62,928 bases of DNA from Actinomycetota bacterium (GTDB lineage: Bacteria > Actinomycetota > Acidimicrobiia > Acidimicrobiales > Iamiaceae): assembly GCA_016185275.1 (NCBI GenBank), contig JACPNX010000009.1:1-62928 (forward strand). Reading direction: 5' to 3'. The notes beneath the pieces are model-generated. The model ran no database searches. It saw only the letters and a list, made by a program, of their open reading frames with translations, and was not told the origin of the DNA. Of the stretch, positions 43,435 to 52,079 are shown piece by piece (position 1 is the first letter of the stretch; each line of letters opens with the position of its first letter). A program made the position numbers and the translations under genes.

Positions 43435-44672
43435 ACGGCCCCGTGTCCAACACCGAAGGCAGGTCAGCTCGAGGCCGCTCGTTCATGAGGCGCGGACTGG
43501 CGATGCGGCGGACGACGTCGGTCATCGTGGTCACGGCTGCGCTCGTTCTCGGCGTGCCGACGCTGCTTTCTGGCCAGGCAGCAGGATCTGGCCGAGGCGG
43601 GCGAGACGGCAACCGAGGACAGGTCGCCCCGACCGTTCCGATCACGCCCAGCGTCGCCACCTATCAGGGCGAGAAGAACGGCGACACGCGCATCTTCCGC
43701 CTCACGGCAACCGAGTTCCAGCAGCAGCTCGCCACGTTCCCGATCAGGAACGCCACCGTCTGGGGCTGGCAGGTCACCGGCCGGCCGGAGACCCGCTCCA
43801 CGCCCGGACCGACCCTGGTCGCCTACGAGGGCGAACGGATCCAATTCGTCGTGACCAACAACCTTCCGCAGCCGACGAGCCTGCACCCCCACGGCACTCA
43901 CCAGCCGAACGAAAACGACGGCGTCGCGGGGATCAACTTCGACCCCATCAACCCGGGCGAAACCCGCACGTACACGCCCTACAGGCCCGGGCACGCCGGG
44001 ACCTTCGCCTACCACACCCACACCAACACCGCGACCCAGGAGCCTCGCGGCGTCGTCGGGCTGATCACGATCCTGCCCCAACGGGTGGCGTGGATGGACA
44101 AGCCGAACGTCGACATCGGGATGACCCTGCAGACGTTCAACCCGGACGGCCCCGACGCCGACGACACCACGGTGCCCGGCGAGGGCGGCAAGATGCTGAA
44201 CCCCTCCGACGAGGGCGGCCTGATCGCCCCGATGCCCGATGACCGCGGGATGTTCCCGTTCTTCACCATCAACGGCAAGACCGGCGACGCCTCGAACACC
44301 GGCGTGCCAGGTGCACCGAACGGGCCCATCAAGGTCAACCAGGGCGACCTCGTGCAGATCCGCCTCTACAACGCCTCGAGCATGAGCCACGCGATGCACA
44401 TGCACGGCACGGATATGACGGTCGTGGACATCAACGGCCATCCCGTCAGTCCCCAGACGGTGACCGCGAAGGCGATCGCACCCGGAGAGTTCTTCACCGT
44501 GCGGTTCCGGGCCAACAACCCCGGCACGTGGATCTTCCACTGCAGCTTCCCGGGTCACCAGGCGAACGCCGGGAAGTCCGGCTTCCAGGGTGCGCCAGTC
44601 GGGATGACCCGGATCATCCAGGTCGGCAACGCTGCACCCGTCCCCGCCGCCTACTTCGGGCCGCCTTCCTGA
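43431..44672 (+). CDS. Two-domain multicopper oxidase (exported)
   Basis: A 413-residue protein with an N-terminal basic, hydrophobic export signal (MRRTTSVIVVTAALVLGVPT). Two cupredoxin domains follow. Copper ligands are visible: LHPHGTHQP and FAYHTHTNT in domain 1, SHAMHMHGTD and FHCSFPGHQ with a downstream Met in domain 2. The type 1 ligands (HC...H) are in domain 2 only, matching the type-B two-domain laccases. Probably oxidises Cu(I) or phenolics outside the cytoplasm and cooperates with the Cys-rich copper protein. The DGVAGIN and GEFFTVRFRANNPGTW segments are conserved. Confidence 0.9.
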   Translation: MNGPVSNTEGRSARGRSFMRRGLAMRRTTSVIVVTAALVLGVPTLLSGQAAGSGRGGRDGNRGQVAPTVPITPSVATYQGEKNGDTRIFRLTATEFQQQLATFPIRNATVWGWQVTGRPETRSTPGPTLVAYEGERIQFVVTNNLPQPTSLHPHGTHQPNENDGVAGINFDPINPGETRTYTPYRPGHAGTFAYHTHTNTATQEPRGVVGLITILPQRVAWMDKPNVDIGMTLQTFNPDGPDADDTTVPGEGGKMLNPSDEGGLIAPMPDDRGMFPFFTINGKTGDASNTGVPGAPNGPIKVNQGDLVQIRLYNASSMSHAMHMHGTDMTVVDINGHPVSPQTVTAKAIAPGEFFTVRFRANNPGTWIFHCSFPGHQANAGKSGFQGAPVGMTRIIQVGNAAPVPAAYFGPPS

Positions 44673-44856
44673 TCCGCCAGCGCGCCGCTGACCGGGCCGC
44701 AGCCATCGCGCCGCGGCCCGGTCAGCGACCAGGCATGCCTCGATGAGCTCCATCGCACCGGTGACATCTTCCGGGTCCGGTGCGCAGACCGCGACGGGCG
44801 TCAAACCGGGGGACCGCTCGGGGGCGTCGCCCTCGCCGAGGCCGAGCGGTCGTCGT

Positions 44857-45062
44857 CCGCGGTGCTCACGGACCGACCGATGGAGCGCCCCTGCGACCGC
44901 CGGGCCCAACACGGGCGCCGCCAGTCGAGCGAGCGGAGCCGGGCACCGGCGGGCCCGGCGCCCGGCTCCGAGTCGAGTCAGTCGCCGGTGCGGATGGCGG
45001 AGACGTCGAACTCGAGGACGACCTTCTCGCCGACGAGCACGCCGCCCGCCTCGAGCGGGGCG
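44857..45062. repeat. ~200-bp direct repeat, copy 2
   Basis: Partner of 42758-42952. It includes the last ~85 nt of the intact YceI gene and upstream of that a few codons resembling the carbonic anhydrase start (GTG AGC ACC ... GAC GAC). The rest of the 44673-44977 gap holds no gene. Confidence 0.85.
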
Positions 45063-45547
45063 TTCCAGGTGATGCCCCAGTCCTTGCGGTTGACGGTCGT
45101 CGAGCCCTCGAAGCCGACGCGGTGGTTGCCGAACGGGTCGACCGCGGCACCGGTGTGCTCGAACTCGACGCTGACGGGCTTGGTGACACCCTTGAGGGTC
45201 AGGTCACCGGTGACCCGGTAGCGGTCGTCACCCGTACGCTCGACGCCGGTCGAGACGAAGGTGATCTGCGGGTACTGGTCCATCGAGAAGAAGTCGTTGC
45301 TGCGCAGGTGACCGTCACGATCGGCGTTGCCGGTGTCGATGCTCGCTGCGGTGATCGTGAGGTTCAGCTTGGACTTCGTGGGGTCGTCGGCGTCGAAGAA
45401 GCCCGAGCCCTCGAACTCCTTGAAGCTGCCACGCACCTTGGTGACCATGGCGTGGCGGGCGACGAAGCCGATGCGGCTGTGGGCCGGGTCGATCGTGTAG
45501 CTGCCGGTGAGGGTGGAGGTGTCGGTGGCGGGACTGGTCGACGACAT
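44978..45547 (-). CDS. YceI family protein
   Basis: A 189-residue lipocalin-like YceI protein: GSYTIDPAHSRIGFVARHAMVTKVRGSF, the ASIDTGNADRDGHLRSNDFF region and WGITWNAPLEAGG are standard family features. There is no signal peptide, so it is a cytoplasmic actinobacterial type that binds polyisoprenoid-like lipids. ATG 45547 is preceded by GAGGAG. Divergent from a MarR gene across an inverted repeat, so MarR control is likely. Its 3' end lies in the duplicated segment. Confidence 0.92.
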   Translation of the reverse strand: MSSTSPATDTSTLTGSYTIDPAHSRIGFVARHAMVTKVRGSFKEFEGSGFFDADDPTKSKLNLTITAASIDTGNADRDGHLRSNDFFSMDQYPQITFVSTGVERTGDDRYRVTGDLTLKGVTKPVSVEFEHTGAAVDPFGNHRVGFEGSTTVNRKDWGITWNAPLEAGGVLVGEKVVLEFDVSAIRTGD

Positions 45548-45568
45548 GGCGGATCTCCTCGGGGGAAG

Positions 45569-45633
45569 TTGGTTGACACATCCCCCAACCAAGATGACGT
45601 GTCCACTATTCCGGGCTGGTCGTCACCTAGGCT
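45569..45633. promoter_or_regulatory. MarR-type inverted repeat and leaderless promoter
   Basis: TTGGTT (45569-45574) and AACCAA (45587-45592) form an inverted repeat with 12-bp spacing between the divergent YceI and MarR genes. TTGACA overlaps it at 45573. TAGGCT (45628-45633) lies 7 nt before GTG 45641. Confidence 0.6.
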
Positions 45634-45640
45634 GATCACC

Positions 45641-46141
45641 GTGGAAGAGACCCGTTGGCTGGACGATCGCGAGGCGCGGGCATGGCGGGCGCTGCAGCTC
45701 ATGCACATGAGGCTCAACGGCGAGCTGAGCCGCCTGCTCGCAGCCGACTCCGAGCTGTCGTACCAGGACTATTCAGTGCTCGTCGCGCTCACCGACGCAC
45801 CCGAGGGCACCATGCGGATGTTCGAGCTCGGGCGGATGCTCGGCTGGGAGAAGAGCCGGGTGTCGCACCAGATCACGCGCATGACGGCGCGGGGCCTCGT
45901 CCGCAAGCGCCGTTGCGGCGGAGACCGTCGGGGCGCCTTCGTCACCGTGACGGCCCGCGGTCGCAAGGAGCTGGCCGCTGCGGCGCCCGGGCACGTGGAT
46001 GCGGTGCGGCGGCTGTTCATCGACCGGCTCACACCGCGCCAGCTCGACCAGATCGCCTCGGCCGCGGAGCGGATCCTCGCCGCCATCGACGAAGCCTGCG
46101 ACGGCTCCGCGCCCGACCCGGCCGGTGGCGGCGACCGATGA
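45641..46141 (+). CDS. MarR-family transcriptional regulator
   Basis: A 166-residue winged-helix protein: LSYQDYSVLVALTDAPEGTMRMFELGRMLGWEKSRVSHQITRM is the MarR DNA-binding domain and GGDRRGAFVTVTARGRKEL the wing. The HxxxNG/dimerisation helices flank it. Leaderless GTG start with TAGGCT 7 nt upstream; the longer open frame upstream is discarded. Probably represses the divergent yceI gene. Confidence 0.9.
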   Translation: MEETRWLDDREARAWRALQLMHMRLNGELSRLLAADSELSYQDYSVLVALTDAPEGTMRMFELGRMLGWEKSRVSHQITRMTARGLVRKRRCGGDRRGAFVTVTARGRKELAAAAPGHVDAVRRLFIDRLTPRQLDQIASAAERILAAIDEACDGSAPDPAGGGDR

Positions 46142-46202
46142 CCTTCGCGCCTCGCGGTCGTCTGCCGTCCTGGTAGGAACGACCCGGCTTCAGGAGGCGA
46201 CC

Positions 46203-46340
46203 ATGCCCAGGATCATCCCCAACCTCTGGTTCGACACGGAGAGCGAGGAGGCGGCCGAGTTCTACGTGTCGATCTTCCCGAACTCGACGGTCAAGACCGT
46301 GACCCACTACGGCGAGGCCGCCGCGGTGGCGCCGGGGTGA
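46203..46340 (+). pseudogene. 5' fragment of a VOC (3-demethylubiquinone methyltransferase-like) gene
   Basis: Only the first 45 residues remain (MPRIIPNLWFDTESEEAAEFYV, SIFPNSTVKTVTHYGEAA). Family members are ~150 residues. The frame ends at a TGA 62 nt after the GFP-like IFPNS motif region, directly before the convergent TetR gene. AGGAGG precedes the ATG, so it may still be translated into a useless peptide. Confidence 0.7.
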
Positions 46341-46360
46341 CGCCGGCTCGGCCGGCCCCG

Positions 46361-47086
46361 TCAGGAGCGGGCGCGGCGGGTGGCCCGGTCGGCTGGCGGG
46401 TCGAGGGCGGCGTCGAAGACGGCCGTGACGTCGGCGCCGTAGGTGAGCGCCGCCTCCCGGCCGAACTGCACGAGCGACATGAGCAACGAGAGCATGATCG
46501 CCACGATGCCGTTGGCGATCTGCGTGGCATCGATGTCGTCGCGCACCGCGCCCGACACCTGCTGAGCCCGGATCAGCTCCGCGCAGGCCTTGCGTAGCTC
46601 GGCCAGCGCCGGGATCTCGAGGACCCGCGTGGTCACGTCCGGCTCGAGCCCCGACAGCAGGCGCCGCGCCATCGGGTGGCGCTCGACCGCCTCCAGGAGC
46701 GTGAAGACGAGCCGCTCGCCCCACCCCGCACCGGCCACGTCGAGCGCGGCGAGCCCCTCGTTGATGACGGCTGCGGCGTCCTCGTCCACCGCCGCGAGGA
46801 ACAGCGCCTCCTTGTTGGGGAAGTACGCGTACGCGACGGTGCCGCCCACGCCCGCGTCGCGGGCGATGTCGGCGACCGACGTCGAGCGGAAGCCCTCACG
46901 GCCGAAGCGGGCGATGGCGGCCCGCAGGATCGCGTGGCGCGTCTGCTCACCCTTGGTCGCCGCCGAGCCCGGCGCATCTCCCCGGCCGGTGGCCGGCCGT
47001 GCCGGCACCGCCTTCGGGCGCGCCGCGATGCGGGCGCGTGGGGTCGGGTTGCCGCTGCTGCGCCGTGAGGTCCTGGCTCTCGCCAT
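46361..47086 (-). CDS. TetR-family transcriptional regulator
   Basis: A 241-residue protein with a basic disordered N-terminus (~45 residues) and a TetR helix-turn-helix (GFRSTSVADIARDAGVGGTVAYAYFPNKEALFLAA). The C-terminal ligand domain is helical with unknown effector. ATG 47086 is supported by a TACAGT box 6 nt upstream; the earlier frame is discarded. Divergent from the PF10118-monooxygenase operon across a region with nested inverted repeats, which it probably controls. Confidence 0.9.
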   Translation of the reverse strand: MARARTSRRSSGNPTPRARIAARPKAVPARPATGRGDAPGSAATKGEQTRHAILRAAIARFGREGFRSTSVADIARDAGVGGTVAYAYFPNKEALFLAAVDEDAAAVINEGLAALDVAGAGWGERLVFTLLEAVERHPMARRLLSGLEPDVTTRVLEIPALAELRKACAELIRAQQVSGAVRDDIDATQIANGIVAIMLSLLMSLVQFGREAALTYGADVTAVFDAALDPPADRATRRARS

Positions 47087-47092
47087 GTGACG

Positions 47093-47151
47093 ACTGTACC
47101 AGGAATCTGAAGAACTGAGGGATTGAGTCAAACGCTCAGATCCTCTACCAT
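47093..47151. promoter_or_regulatory. Divergent promoters with nested inverted repeats (TetR operator candidate)
   Basis: Forward: TTGAGT (47123-47128), 17 bp, TACCAT (47146-47151), then 8 nt to ATG 47160. Reverse: TACAGT (47098-47093), 6 nt before the TetR ATG. Inverted repeats ATCTGA/TCAGAT (47105 and 47137), CTGAG/CTCAG (47115 and 47135) and TGAG/CTCA (47124 and 47135) centre on the forward promoter. Confidence 0.7.
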
Positions 47152-47159
47152 GCACGTCG

Positions 47160-48050
47160 ATGACCTCCACCACGAGCACTCCCCCCAGGACCGTGCCGAC
47201 CCGCCGCATCTCCTTCGACGAGTCGCTGCGCGACATCCCCAAGCACTTCGCGGCCGACGGCGATCTCATCCTCAGCCACATCGCCGCCAACCTGTCGGCC
47301 GTGTTCCCCGACGGTGAGGACTTCTTCGTCCGCTCGGTCCGTCATTTCAGGGACCAGGTCGCCGATCCCGAGCTGAAGCGCCAGGTGGCCGGCTTCATCG
47401 GCCAAGAGGCGATCCACGGCCGCGAGCACCGGGCCTTCAACGACCACCTCCAGCGCCTCGGCTATCCAACCAAGCGGGTCGAGCGGTTCACGAAGTGGGG
47501 TCTCGAGACCAGGGAACGTCTGCTGCCGCCGATCTCCAACCTGGCCGCCACCGCCGCCCTCGAGCACTTCACGGCCACGCTGGCCGAGCTCCTGCTGTCC
47601 GACGAGGAGACGCGCCGCCTGTTCGGCGCGCCGGAGGTGCGCAACCTCTTCCTGTGGCACGCCCTCGAGGAGTCCGAGCACAAGGCCGTCGCCTTCGACG
47701 TCTACCAGGCGATGGGCGGCAGCGAGCGCCTGCGCACGCTCACCATGAACCTCCTCACCGTCGGGTTCCTCGGCGGCATGACCGTGCAGGTGGCCCTGTC
47801 GATGCTCGGCGACCGGGACACCTACCGACCGCGCGCCCTCGTGAAGAGCCTGCGCCGCCTGCGCCGTTCGCCCATCGTCAGCAAGGAGCTGTGGGACCGG
47901 CTGCGCGACTACAACCGCAAGGGCTTCCACCCCGACGACCGAGACACCTCCGAGCTGATCGAGCGCTGGCGCCGCGAACTGTTCGGCGGGCAGGGCATCC
48001 TGAACGAACGGCTCGTCACCCGCGAGCCCGCGACGGCGCCCGCCGCCTGA
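47160..48050 (+). CDS. PF10118 family metal-dependent hydrolase-like protein
   Basis: A 296-residue protein of the COG3687/PF10118 family, a ferritin-like helical fold once called metal-dependent hydrolase. Likely metal ligands are in VAGFIGQEAIHGREHRAFN (EaiHgrEH) and LFLWHALEESEHKAVAFDVY (H..LEEsEH). It contains a hydrophobic segment LTVGFLGGMTVQVALSML. In actinobacteria it often accompanies flavin monooxygenases acting on steroids or other lipids. Leaderless ATG with a good promoter. Its stop is 14 nt before the monooxygenase start. Confidence 0.88.
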   Translation: MTSTTSTPPRTVPTRRISFDESLRDIPKHFAADGDLILSHIAANLSAVFPDGEDFFVRSVRHFRDQVADPELKRQVAGFIGQEAIHGREHRAFNDHLQRLGYPTKRVERFTKWGLETRERLLPPISNLAATAALEHFTATLAELLLSDEETRRLFGAPEVRNLFLWHALEESEHKAVAFDVYQAMGGSERLRTLTMNLLTVGFLGGMTVQVALSMLGDRDTYRPRALVKSLRRLRRSPIVSKELWDRLRDYNRKGFHPDDRDTSELIERWRRELFGGQGILNERLVTREPATAPAA

Positions 48051-48064
48051 AGGAGCACGCACCC

Positions 48065-49552
48065 GTGGAGCACCTGGACGTCCTCGTCGTCGGCGCCGGC
48101 CTGTCCGGTGTGGGCGCGGGCTACTACGTGAAGTCGAAGTGCCCGTGGGCCAGCTTCGCCGTGTTCGAGGCGCGCGGCGCGATGGGCGGCACCTGGGACC
48201 TGTTCCGCTACCCGGGCATCAGGTCCGACTCGGACATGTTCACGCTCGGCTACTCCTTCCGACCGTGGGACGGCGAGAAGTCGATCGCCGACGGCGGGTC
48301 GATCCTCCGGTACATCCAGGACACGGCGAGGCAGACGGGGGTGGAGGAGCACATCCGCTACCACCACCGCGTCCTGCGGGCCGAGTGGTCCACCGACGAG
48401 GCCCGCTGGCACGTCACCGCCGAGCGCACCGACACGGGCGAGACGGTCCACCTCACGTGCGGGTTCGTGTTCTCGTGCAGCGGCTACTACCGCTACGACC
48501 ACGGCTACCTGCCCGACTTCGCCGGCATGGAGCGGTTCGCGGGCACGCTCATCCACCCGCAGCACTGGCCCGAGGACTTCGACGCGGCGGGCAAGCGGAT
48601 CGTGGTCATCGGCAGCGGCGCCACGGCCATCACGCTGATCCCGTCCCTCGCGGCGACCGCCGCGCACGTCACGATGCTCCAGCGCTCACCCAGCTACGTC
48701 ACCTCGGTCCCGGCGCAGAACCCGATCGCCGACCTGTTGCGCAAGGTGCTGCCCGAGCGGTGGGCCGGCCCGGCCGTGCGCTGGGCGCTGGCCCTGTTGA
48801 CCCAGGCCTTCTACCAGCTGAGCAAGCGACGCCCGGCGTTGGTGAAGAAGATGCTGCGCAAGGGCCTCGAGCGGCAGCTGCCGGCGGGCTACGACATCGA
48901 CACGCACTTCACGCCGCGCTACGACCCCTGGGATCAGCGCCTGTGCGTCGTGCCCGACGGCGACCTCTTCGCCGCCATCAGCGAGGGCCGTGCTTCGGTC
49001 GTGACCGACCACATCGACACCTTCACGGAGAACGGCATCCGGCTCCGGAGCGGCGCCGAGCTCGAGGCCGACGTGGTCGTGACGGCCACCGGGCTCGACC
49101 TGCTGTTCATGGGCGGCATCGAGCTGCTCGTCGACGGCAACAAGGTCGACGCCGGCAGCAGCCTCACCTACAAGGGGATGATGCTCGAAGGCGTGCCCAA
49201 CGCGGCGTTCGCCTTCGGCTACACGAACGCGTCGTGGACGCTCAAGGCCGAGCTCACGTGTGCCTACGTGGCCCGCGTCCTCAACCACATGCGGGCCGTC
49301 GGCCAGCGCCAGGTGACCGCAGTGAACCGCGACGCCACCGTGGTGCCCGAGCCCTTGCTGGGCCTGTCGTCGGGGTACGTGCAGCGCTCGATGCACAAGT
49401 TCCCCAAGCAGGGCTCGCGCTTCCCGTGGCAGGTGTACCAGAGCTACCTGAAGGACTACCGGGCGCTGAAGCTGAGCGACGTGGAGGACGACGCGCTCGT
49501 CTACTCCAACCCGGCGGTGCCGGCTCACGCGCCGGAGCCGGCCGCGGCCTGA
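48065..49552 (+). CDS. Class B flavoprotein monooxygenase (Baeyer-Villiger/FMO type)
   Basis: A 495-residue protein. FAD Rossmann motif LVVGAGLSGVGAGYY, NADPH motif IVVIGSGATAITLIP, and the Baeyer-Villiger-type fingerprint FAGTLIHPQHWP (FxGxxxHxxxWP) are all present. It also has the RYPGIRSDSDMFTLGYSF conserved stretch. It probably oxidises a hydrophobic ketone or alcohol. GTG 48065 with AGGAG upstream; the frame upstream of it is antisense-like and discarded. In an operon behind the PF10118 gene under TetR. Confidence 0.92.
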   Translation: MEHLDVLVVGAGLSGVGAGYYVKSKCPWASFAVFEARGAMGGTWDLFRYPGIRSDSDMFTLGYSFRPWDGEKSIADGGSILRYIQDTARQTGVEEHIRYHHRVLRAEWSTDEARWHVTAERTDTGETVHLTCGFVFSCSGYYRYDHGYLPDFAGMERFAGTLIHPQHWPEDFDAAGKRIVVIGSGATAITLIPSLAATAAHVTMLQRSPSYVTSVPAQNPIADLLRKVLPERWAGPAVRWALALLTQAFYQLSKRRPALVKKMLRKGLERQLPAGYDIDTHFTPRYDPWDQRLCVVPDGDLFAAISEGRASVVTDHIDTFTENGIRLRSGAELEADVVVTATGLDLLFMGGIELLVDGNKVDAGSSLTYKGMMLEGVPNAAFAFGYTNASWTLKAELTCAYVARVLNHMRAVGQRQVTAVNRDATVVPEPLLGLSSGYVQRSMHKFPKQGSRFPWQVYQSYLKDYRALKLSDVEDDALVYSNPAVPAHAPEPAAA

Positions 49553-49594
49553 CCCGCCCCGGCCGCCCGTTCCGACCGCCGGAGCGGCGCGGTG

Positions 49595-50143
49595 TCAGCC
49601 CCTGCGGCCCAGGAAGCCGAGCAGCCGGGTCTGCAGGTCGGCGCCGCCGGGGACCGGAACCTCGGGACCGAACACCGCAGGGCTGCGCATGCCGTCGGGG
49701 AACTCGTGTGCGTCTTCCCAGGCCCGCTGGACCTCGTCGGCGGGCAGGCGTGCATCGAGTCCTGCCGCGGTGGCGAGGTCCCAGCGGTGGATGAGCAGGT
49801 CGAAGGAGATGAAGCGGTCGACCACCTCGGCGAAGGTGACCTGGCCGAGCGAGCCCTCGAAGCTGGCGCCGGCCGCCTGCGGGTCGCGCAGGTGGGCCTC
49901 CACCGCGGTGCGGGCCGCGGCGAACGCAGCGGTCGGGTCGTCGCCGACCGAGGGGAGGTCGCCGAGTGATCGACCCACCAAGCCCTCGAACATCTCGTGG
50001 GTCTCGACGACATGGGCCACCACGGCACGGGCGTCCCAGCCCTCGCACGGAGCGGGCGACGACCAGCGCTCCCCGGGCACGGCGGCGACCGTGGCGGCGA
50101 AGGCGTCGGCGAGGCGGGCGTAGCGGTCGGCGACGTCGGTCAT
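49595..50143 (-). CDS. TIGR03086-type DinB-like (mycothiol/maleylpyruvate isomerase family) protein
   Basis: A 182-residue four-helix DinB-fold protein: LADAFAATVAAVPGERWSSPAPCEGWDARAVVAHVVETHEMF with the His metal ligand and FISFDLLIHRWDLATAAGL with further His/Asp ligands. TIGR03086 proteins are actinobacterial and related to mycothiol-dependent enzymes. Role unknown. Divergent from the AraC regulator (64 nt). Confidence 0.88.
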   Translation of the reverse strand: MTDVADRYARLADAFAATVAAVPGERWSSPAPCEGWDARAVVAHVVETHEMFEGLVGRSLGDLPSVGDDPTAAFAAARTAVEAHLRDPQAAGASFEGSLGQVTFAEVVDRFISFDLLIHRWDLATAAGLDARLPADEVQRAWEDAHEFPDGMRSPAVFGPEVPVPGGADLQTRLLGFLGRRG

Positions 50144-50207
50144 CCCCCGATGGTCCCCGATGAACGGCTCTGCGTCTTGAACGAATGCGACCTACCATCG
50201 CCGGCGC

Positions 50208-51041
50208 ATGGTCCGGCCGGTCGAGGACGACGCGCGGGGGATCGTGGCACCGGATCTCGGGCTGACTCACTTCCGCCTCGAGCGGTTCCCACCGTCGCCA
50301 TCCGTCGGCCGGTTCGTCGACCGCTACTGGGTCGTGACGTGGGACCGGTGCGGCCAGCCGCCCTACACCCAGCACGTGCTCGCCCACCCGGTCGTCAACA
50401 TCTCGTTCGTGGACGGCGGACCGGGGATCGTGCACGGTCCGACCACCCGGCTCGGCTCGCGCACCCTGGTCGGGGCGGGCCGGGCGCTGGGAGTCATGTT
50501 CCGGCCGGCCGGGTTCCGGCCGATGCTCCGGCGGTCGATGTCGACCATCGTCGACGCCGACGTCCGGCTCGGCACGGTCCTCGGCGCGGCGGCGGCCGGC
50601 GTCGCCGCGGCGGTAGCTCGAGCCTCTGGCCCCGAGGACATGGCCATGGTGGTCGACGGTGCGCTCCGTTCGCTGGTGCCGCACGGCCGCCGGTCGTCCG
50701 AAGCGACGACCGAGCTGGCGGAGCAGATCGCGGCCGACCCGGCTTGCCGGCGGGTCGAGGCGCTGGCCGCCGGGCAGGCGGTGTCGGTGCGCCAGCTCCA
50801 ACGGCGCTTCGCCGACCACGTCGGGCTGAGCCCCAAGGCCGTCATCCGGCGGTACCGGCTCTACGAGGCGGCCGAACGGGCCCGAGCCGGGCCCGCAGTG
50901 GACTGGGCCGCGCTGGCCGCCGAGCTCGGCTACAGCGACCAGGCGCATCTGACCCGCGAGTTCACCGACCTGCTCGGGCTGTCGCCGGGTCGTTACGTCG
51001 CCGCCAACGCCGGGCACGGACCGGTGGCCCGTGAGCGCTGA
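50208..51041 (+). CDS. AraC-family transcriptional regulator
   Basis: A 277-residue protein. The N-terminal DUF6597-type cupin-like domain (FVDRYWVVTWDRCGQPPYTQ) is followed by a C-terminal AraC HTH (VSVRQLQRRFADHVGLSPKAVIRRYRL and LGYSDQAHLTREFTDLLGLSPGRY). The TACCAT box ends 9 nt before the ATG. It overlaps the siderophore-interacting protein gene by 11 bp, so it may autoregulate an iron-uptake operon. Confidence 0.9.
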   Translation: MVRPVEDDARGIVAPDLGLTHFRLERFPPSPSVGRFVDRYWVVTWDRCGQPPYTQHVLAHPVVNISFVDGGPGIVHGPTTRLGSRTLVGAGRALGVMFRPAGFRPMLRRSMSTIVDADVRLGTVLGAAAAGVAAAVARASGPEDMAMVVDGALRSLVPHGRRSSEATTELAEQIAADPACRRVEALAAGQAVSVRQLQRRFADHVGLSPKAVIRRYRLYEAAERARAGPAVDWAALAAELGYSDQAHLTREFTDLLGLSPGRYVAANAGHGPVARER

Positions 51042-51867
51042 CCAGCCGGGCGGCGACGTCGCCGGTGAAGCCGCGCCCGGCCCGATCCGCCTGCGGCGCG
51101 AGCCGCCCCGGTTCCGGCAGGTCGAGGTTCGGCGGACCGGGCGGCTCGGGCCCCGCATGGCGCGGGTGGTGGTGGGCGGGCCGGCCTTCGAGGGCTTCGG
51201 GGTCGACGAGCCGGCCGCCAGCGTGAGGGTCCTGATCCCCTCGCCCGGTGACGACGGGCTCCTCCTGCCGGCCTGGGACGGCAACGAGTTCCTGCGCCCC
51301 GACGGGTCGCGCCCGATCATCCGCACGCTCACCCCGCGGGCGTTCGATCCGGCGACGCTCGAGCTCGCGGTCGACGTGGTCCTCCACGAGGGCGGTCCGC
51401 TGGCGGCATGGGCGCGCTCGACGGAGCCCGGCACGGAGGTCGCGGTGTCGGGTCCGGGGCGGGGCAGCCCGGTGCCCGAGGACGCCTCCGGCTTCCTGCT
51501 CGCCGGTGACGAGACCGCCCTCCCGGCCATCAGCCAGCTGCTCGAGGCGCTGCCAGGCGCCCACCCGGTGGAGGTCCACGTCGAGGTGGCCGAGCCGAGC
51601 GGTCGGCTGGCGCTCCCCGACCACCCGTCCGCGACGGTCACCTGGCACGACGCGTCGCCGGGCGCGGCACCCGGCGACGCGTTCGTGAACGCCGTGCGCC
51701 ACGCCCGGATCCCGGCCGGCACGTGGGTGTGGGCGGCCGGGGAAGCCGCGGCCGTGCAGCGGCTCCGCCGGCTGCTGTTCGACGAGCGGGGCCTGGCCCG
51801 GAGCGCAGCCTGGATCCGCGGCTACTGGAAGCTCGGCCGAGCCGAGGGCGCTTCCGCCACCGGCTGA
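51031..51867 (+). CDS. Siderophore-interacting protein (FAD-dependent ferric reductase)
   Basis: A 278-residue SIP-type protein with N-terminal FAD-binding beta barrel (RQVEVRRTGRLGPRMARVVVGGP, ASVRVLIPS) and NAD(P)H-binding C-terminus (FLLAGDETALPAISQLLEAL, WVWAAGEAAAVQRLRRLL). ViuB-like enzymes reduce ferric siderophores in the cytoplasm to release iron. GTG start inside the AraC gene; no Shine-Dalgarno needed if coupled by the overlap. Confidence 0.9.
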   Translation: MSADQPGGDVAGEAAPGPIRLRREPPRFRQVEVRRTGRLGPRMARVVVGGPAFEGFGVDEPAASVRVLIPSPGDDGLLLPAWDGNEFLRPDGSRPIIRTLTPRAFDPATLELAVDVVLHEGGPLAAWARSTEPGTEVAVSGPGRGSPVPEDASGFLLAGDETALPAISQLLEALPGAHPVEVHVEVAEPSGRLALPDHPSATVTWHDASPGAAPGDAFVNAVRHARIPAGTWVWAAGEAAAVQRLRRLLFDERGLARSAAWIRGYWKLGRAEGASATG

Positions 51868-51979
51868 CCAGGCTGACCGGCTGACCGCCTGAGCGGCCGA
51901 CCGCCTGACCGGCTGAGCGGCTGAGCGGCCGACCGGCCGAGCGGCTGAGCGGCCGACCGGCTGAGCGGCCGGCGCGGGG
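51864..51979 (+). repeat. Degenerate octanucleotide tandem repeat, about 14 units
   Basis: About fourteen successive units of the form SCGGCYGA (CCGGCTGA, GCGGCTGA, GCGGCCGA, CCGGCCGA), starting at the 3' end of the siderophore gene. In the mainly noncoding gap, nothing else is recognisable up to 52079. Confidence 0.8.
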
Positions 51980-52079
51980 TTTCTCGAAGCATCGACCGGC
52001 TATGACCTGACAACACGTCGACGAATCCCGGACGCGGCGGCACGGGACGCCGCCACGCTGGCGGGGTAGCGCGACGGCC

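Noticed and set aside
51864..51979. CRISPR-like array in the octamer tract
   Set aside because: Units are contiguous octamers without spacers.
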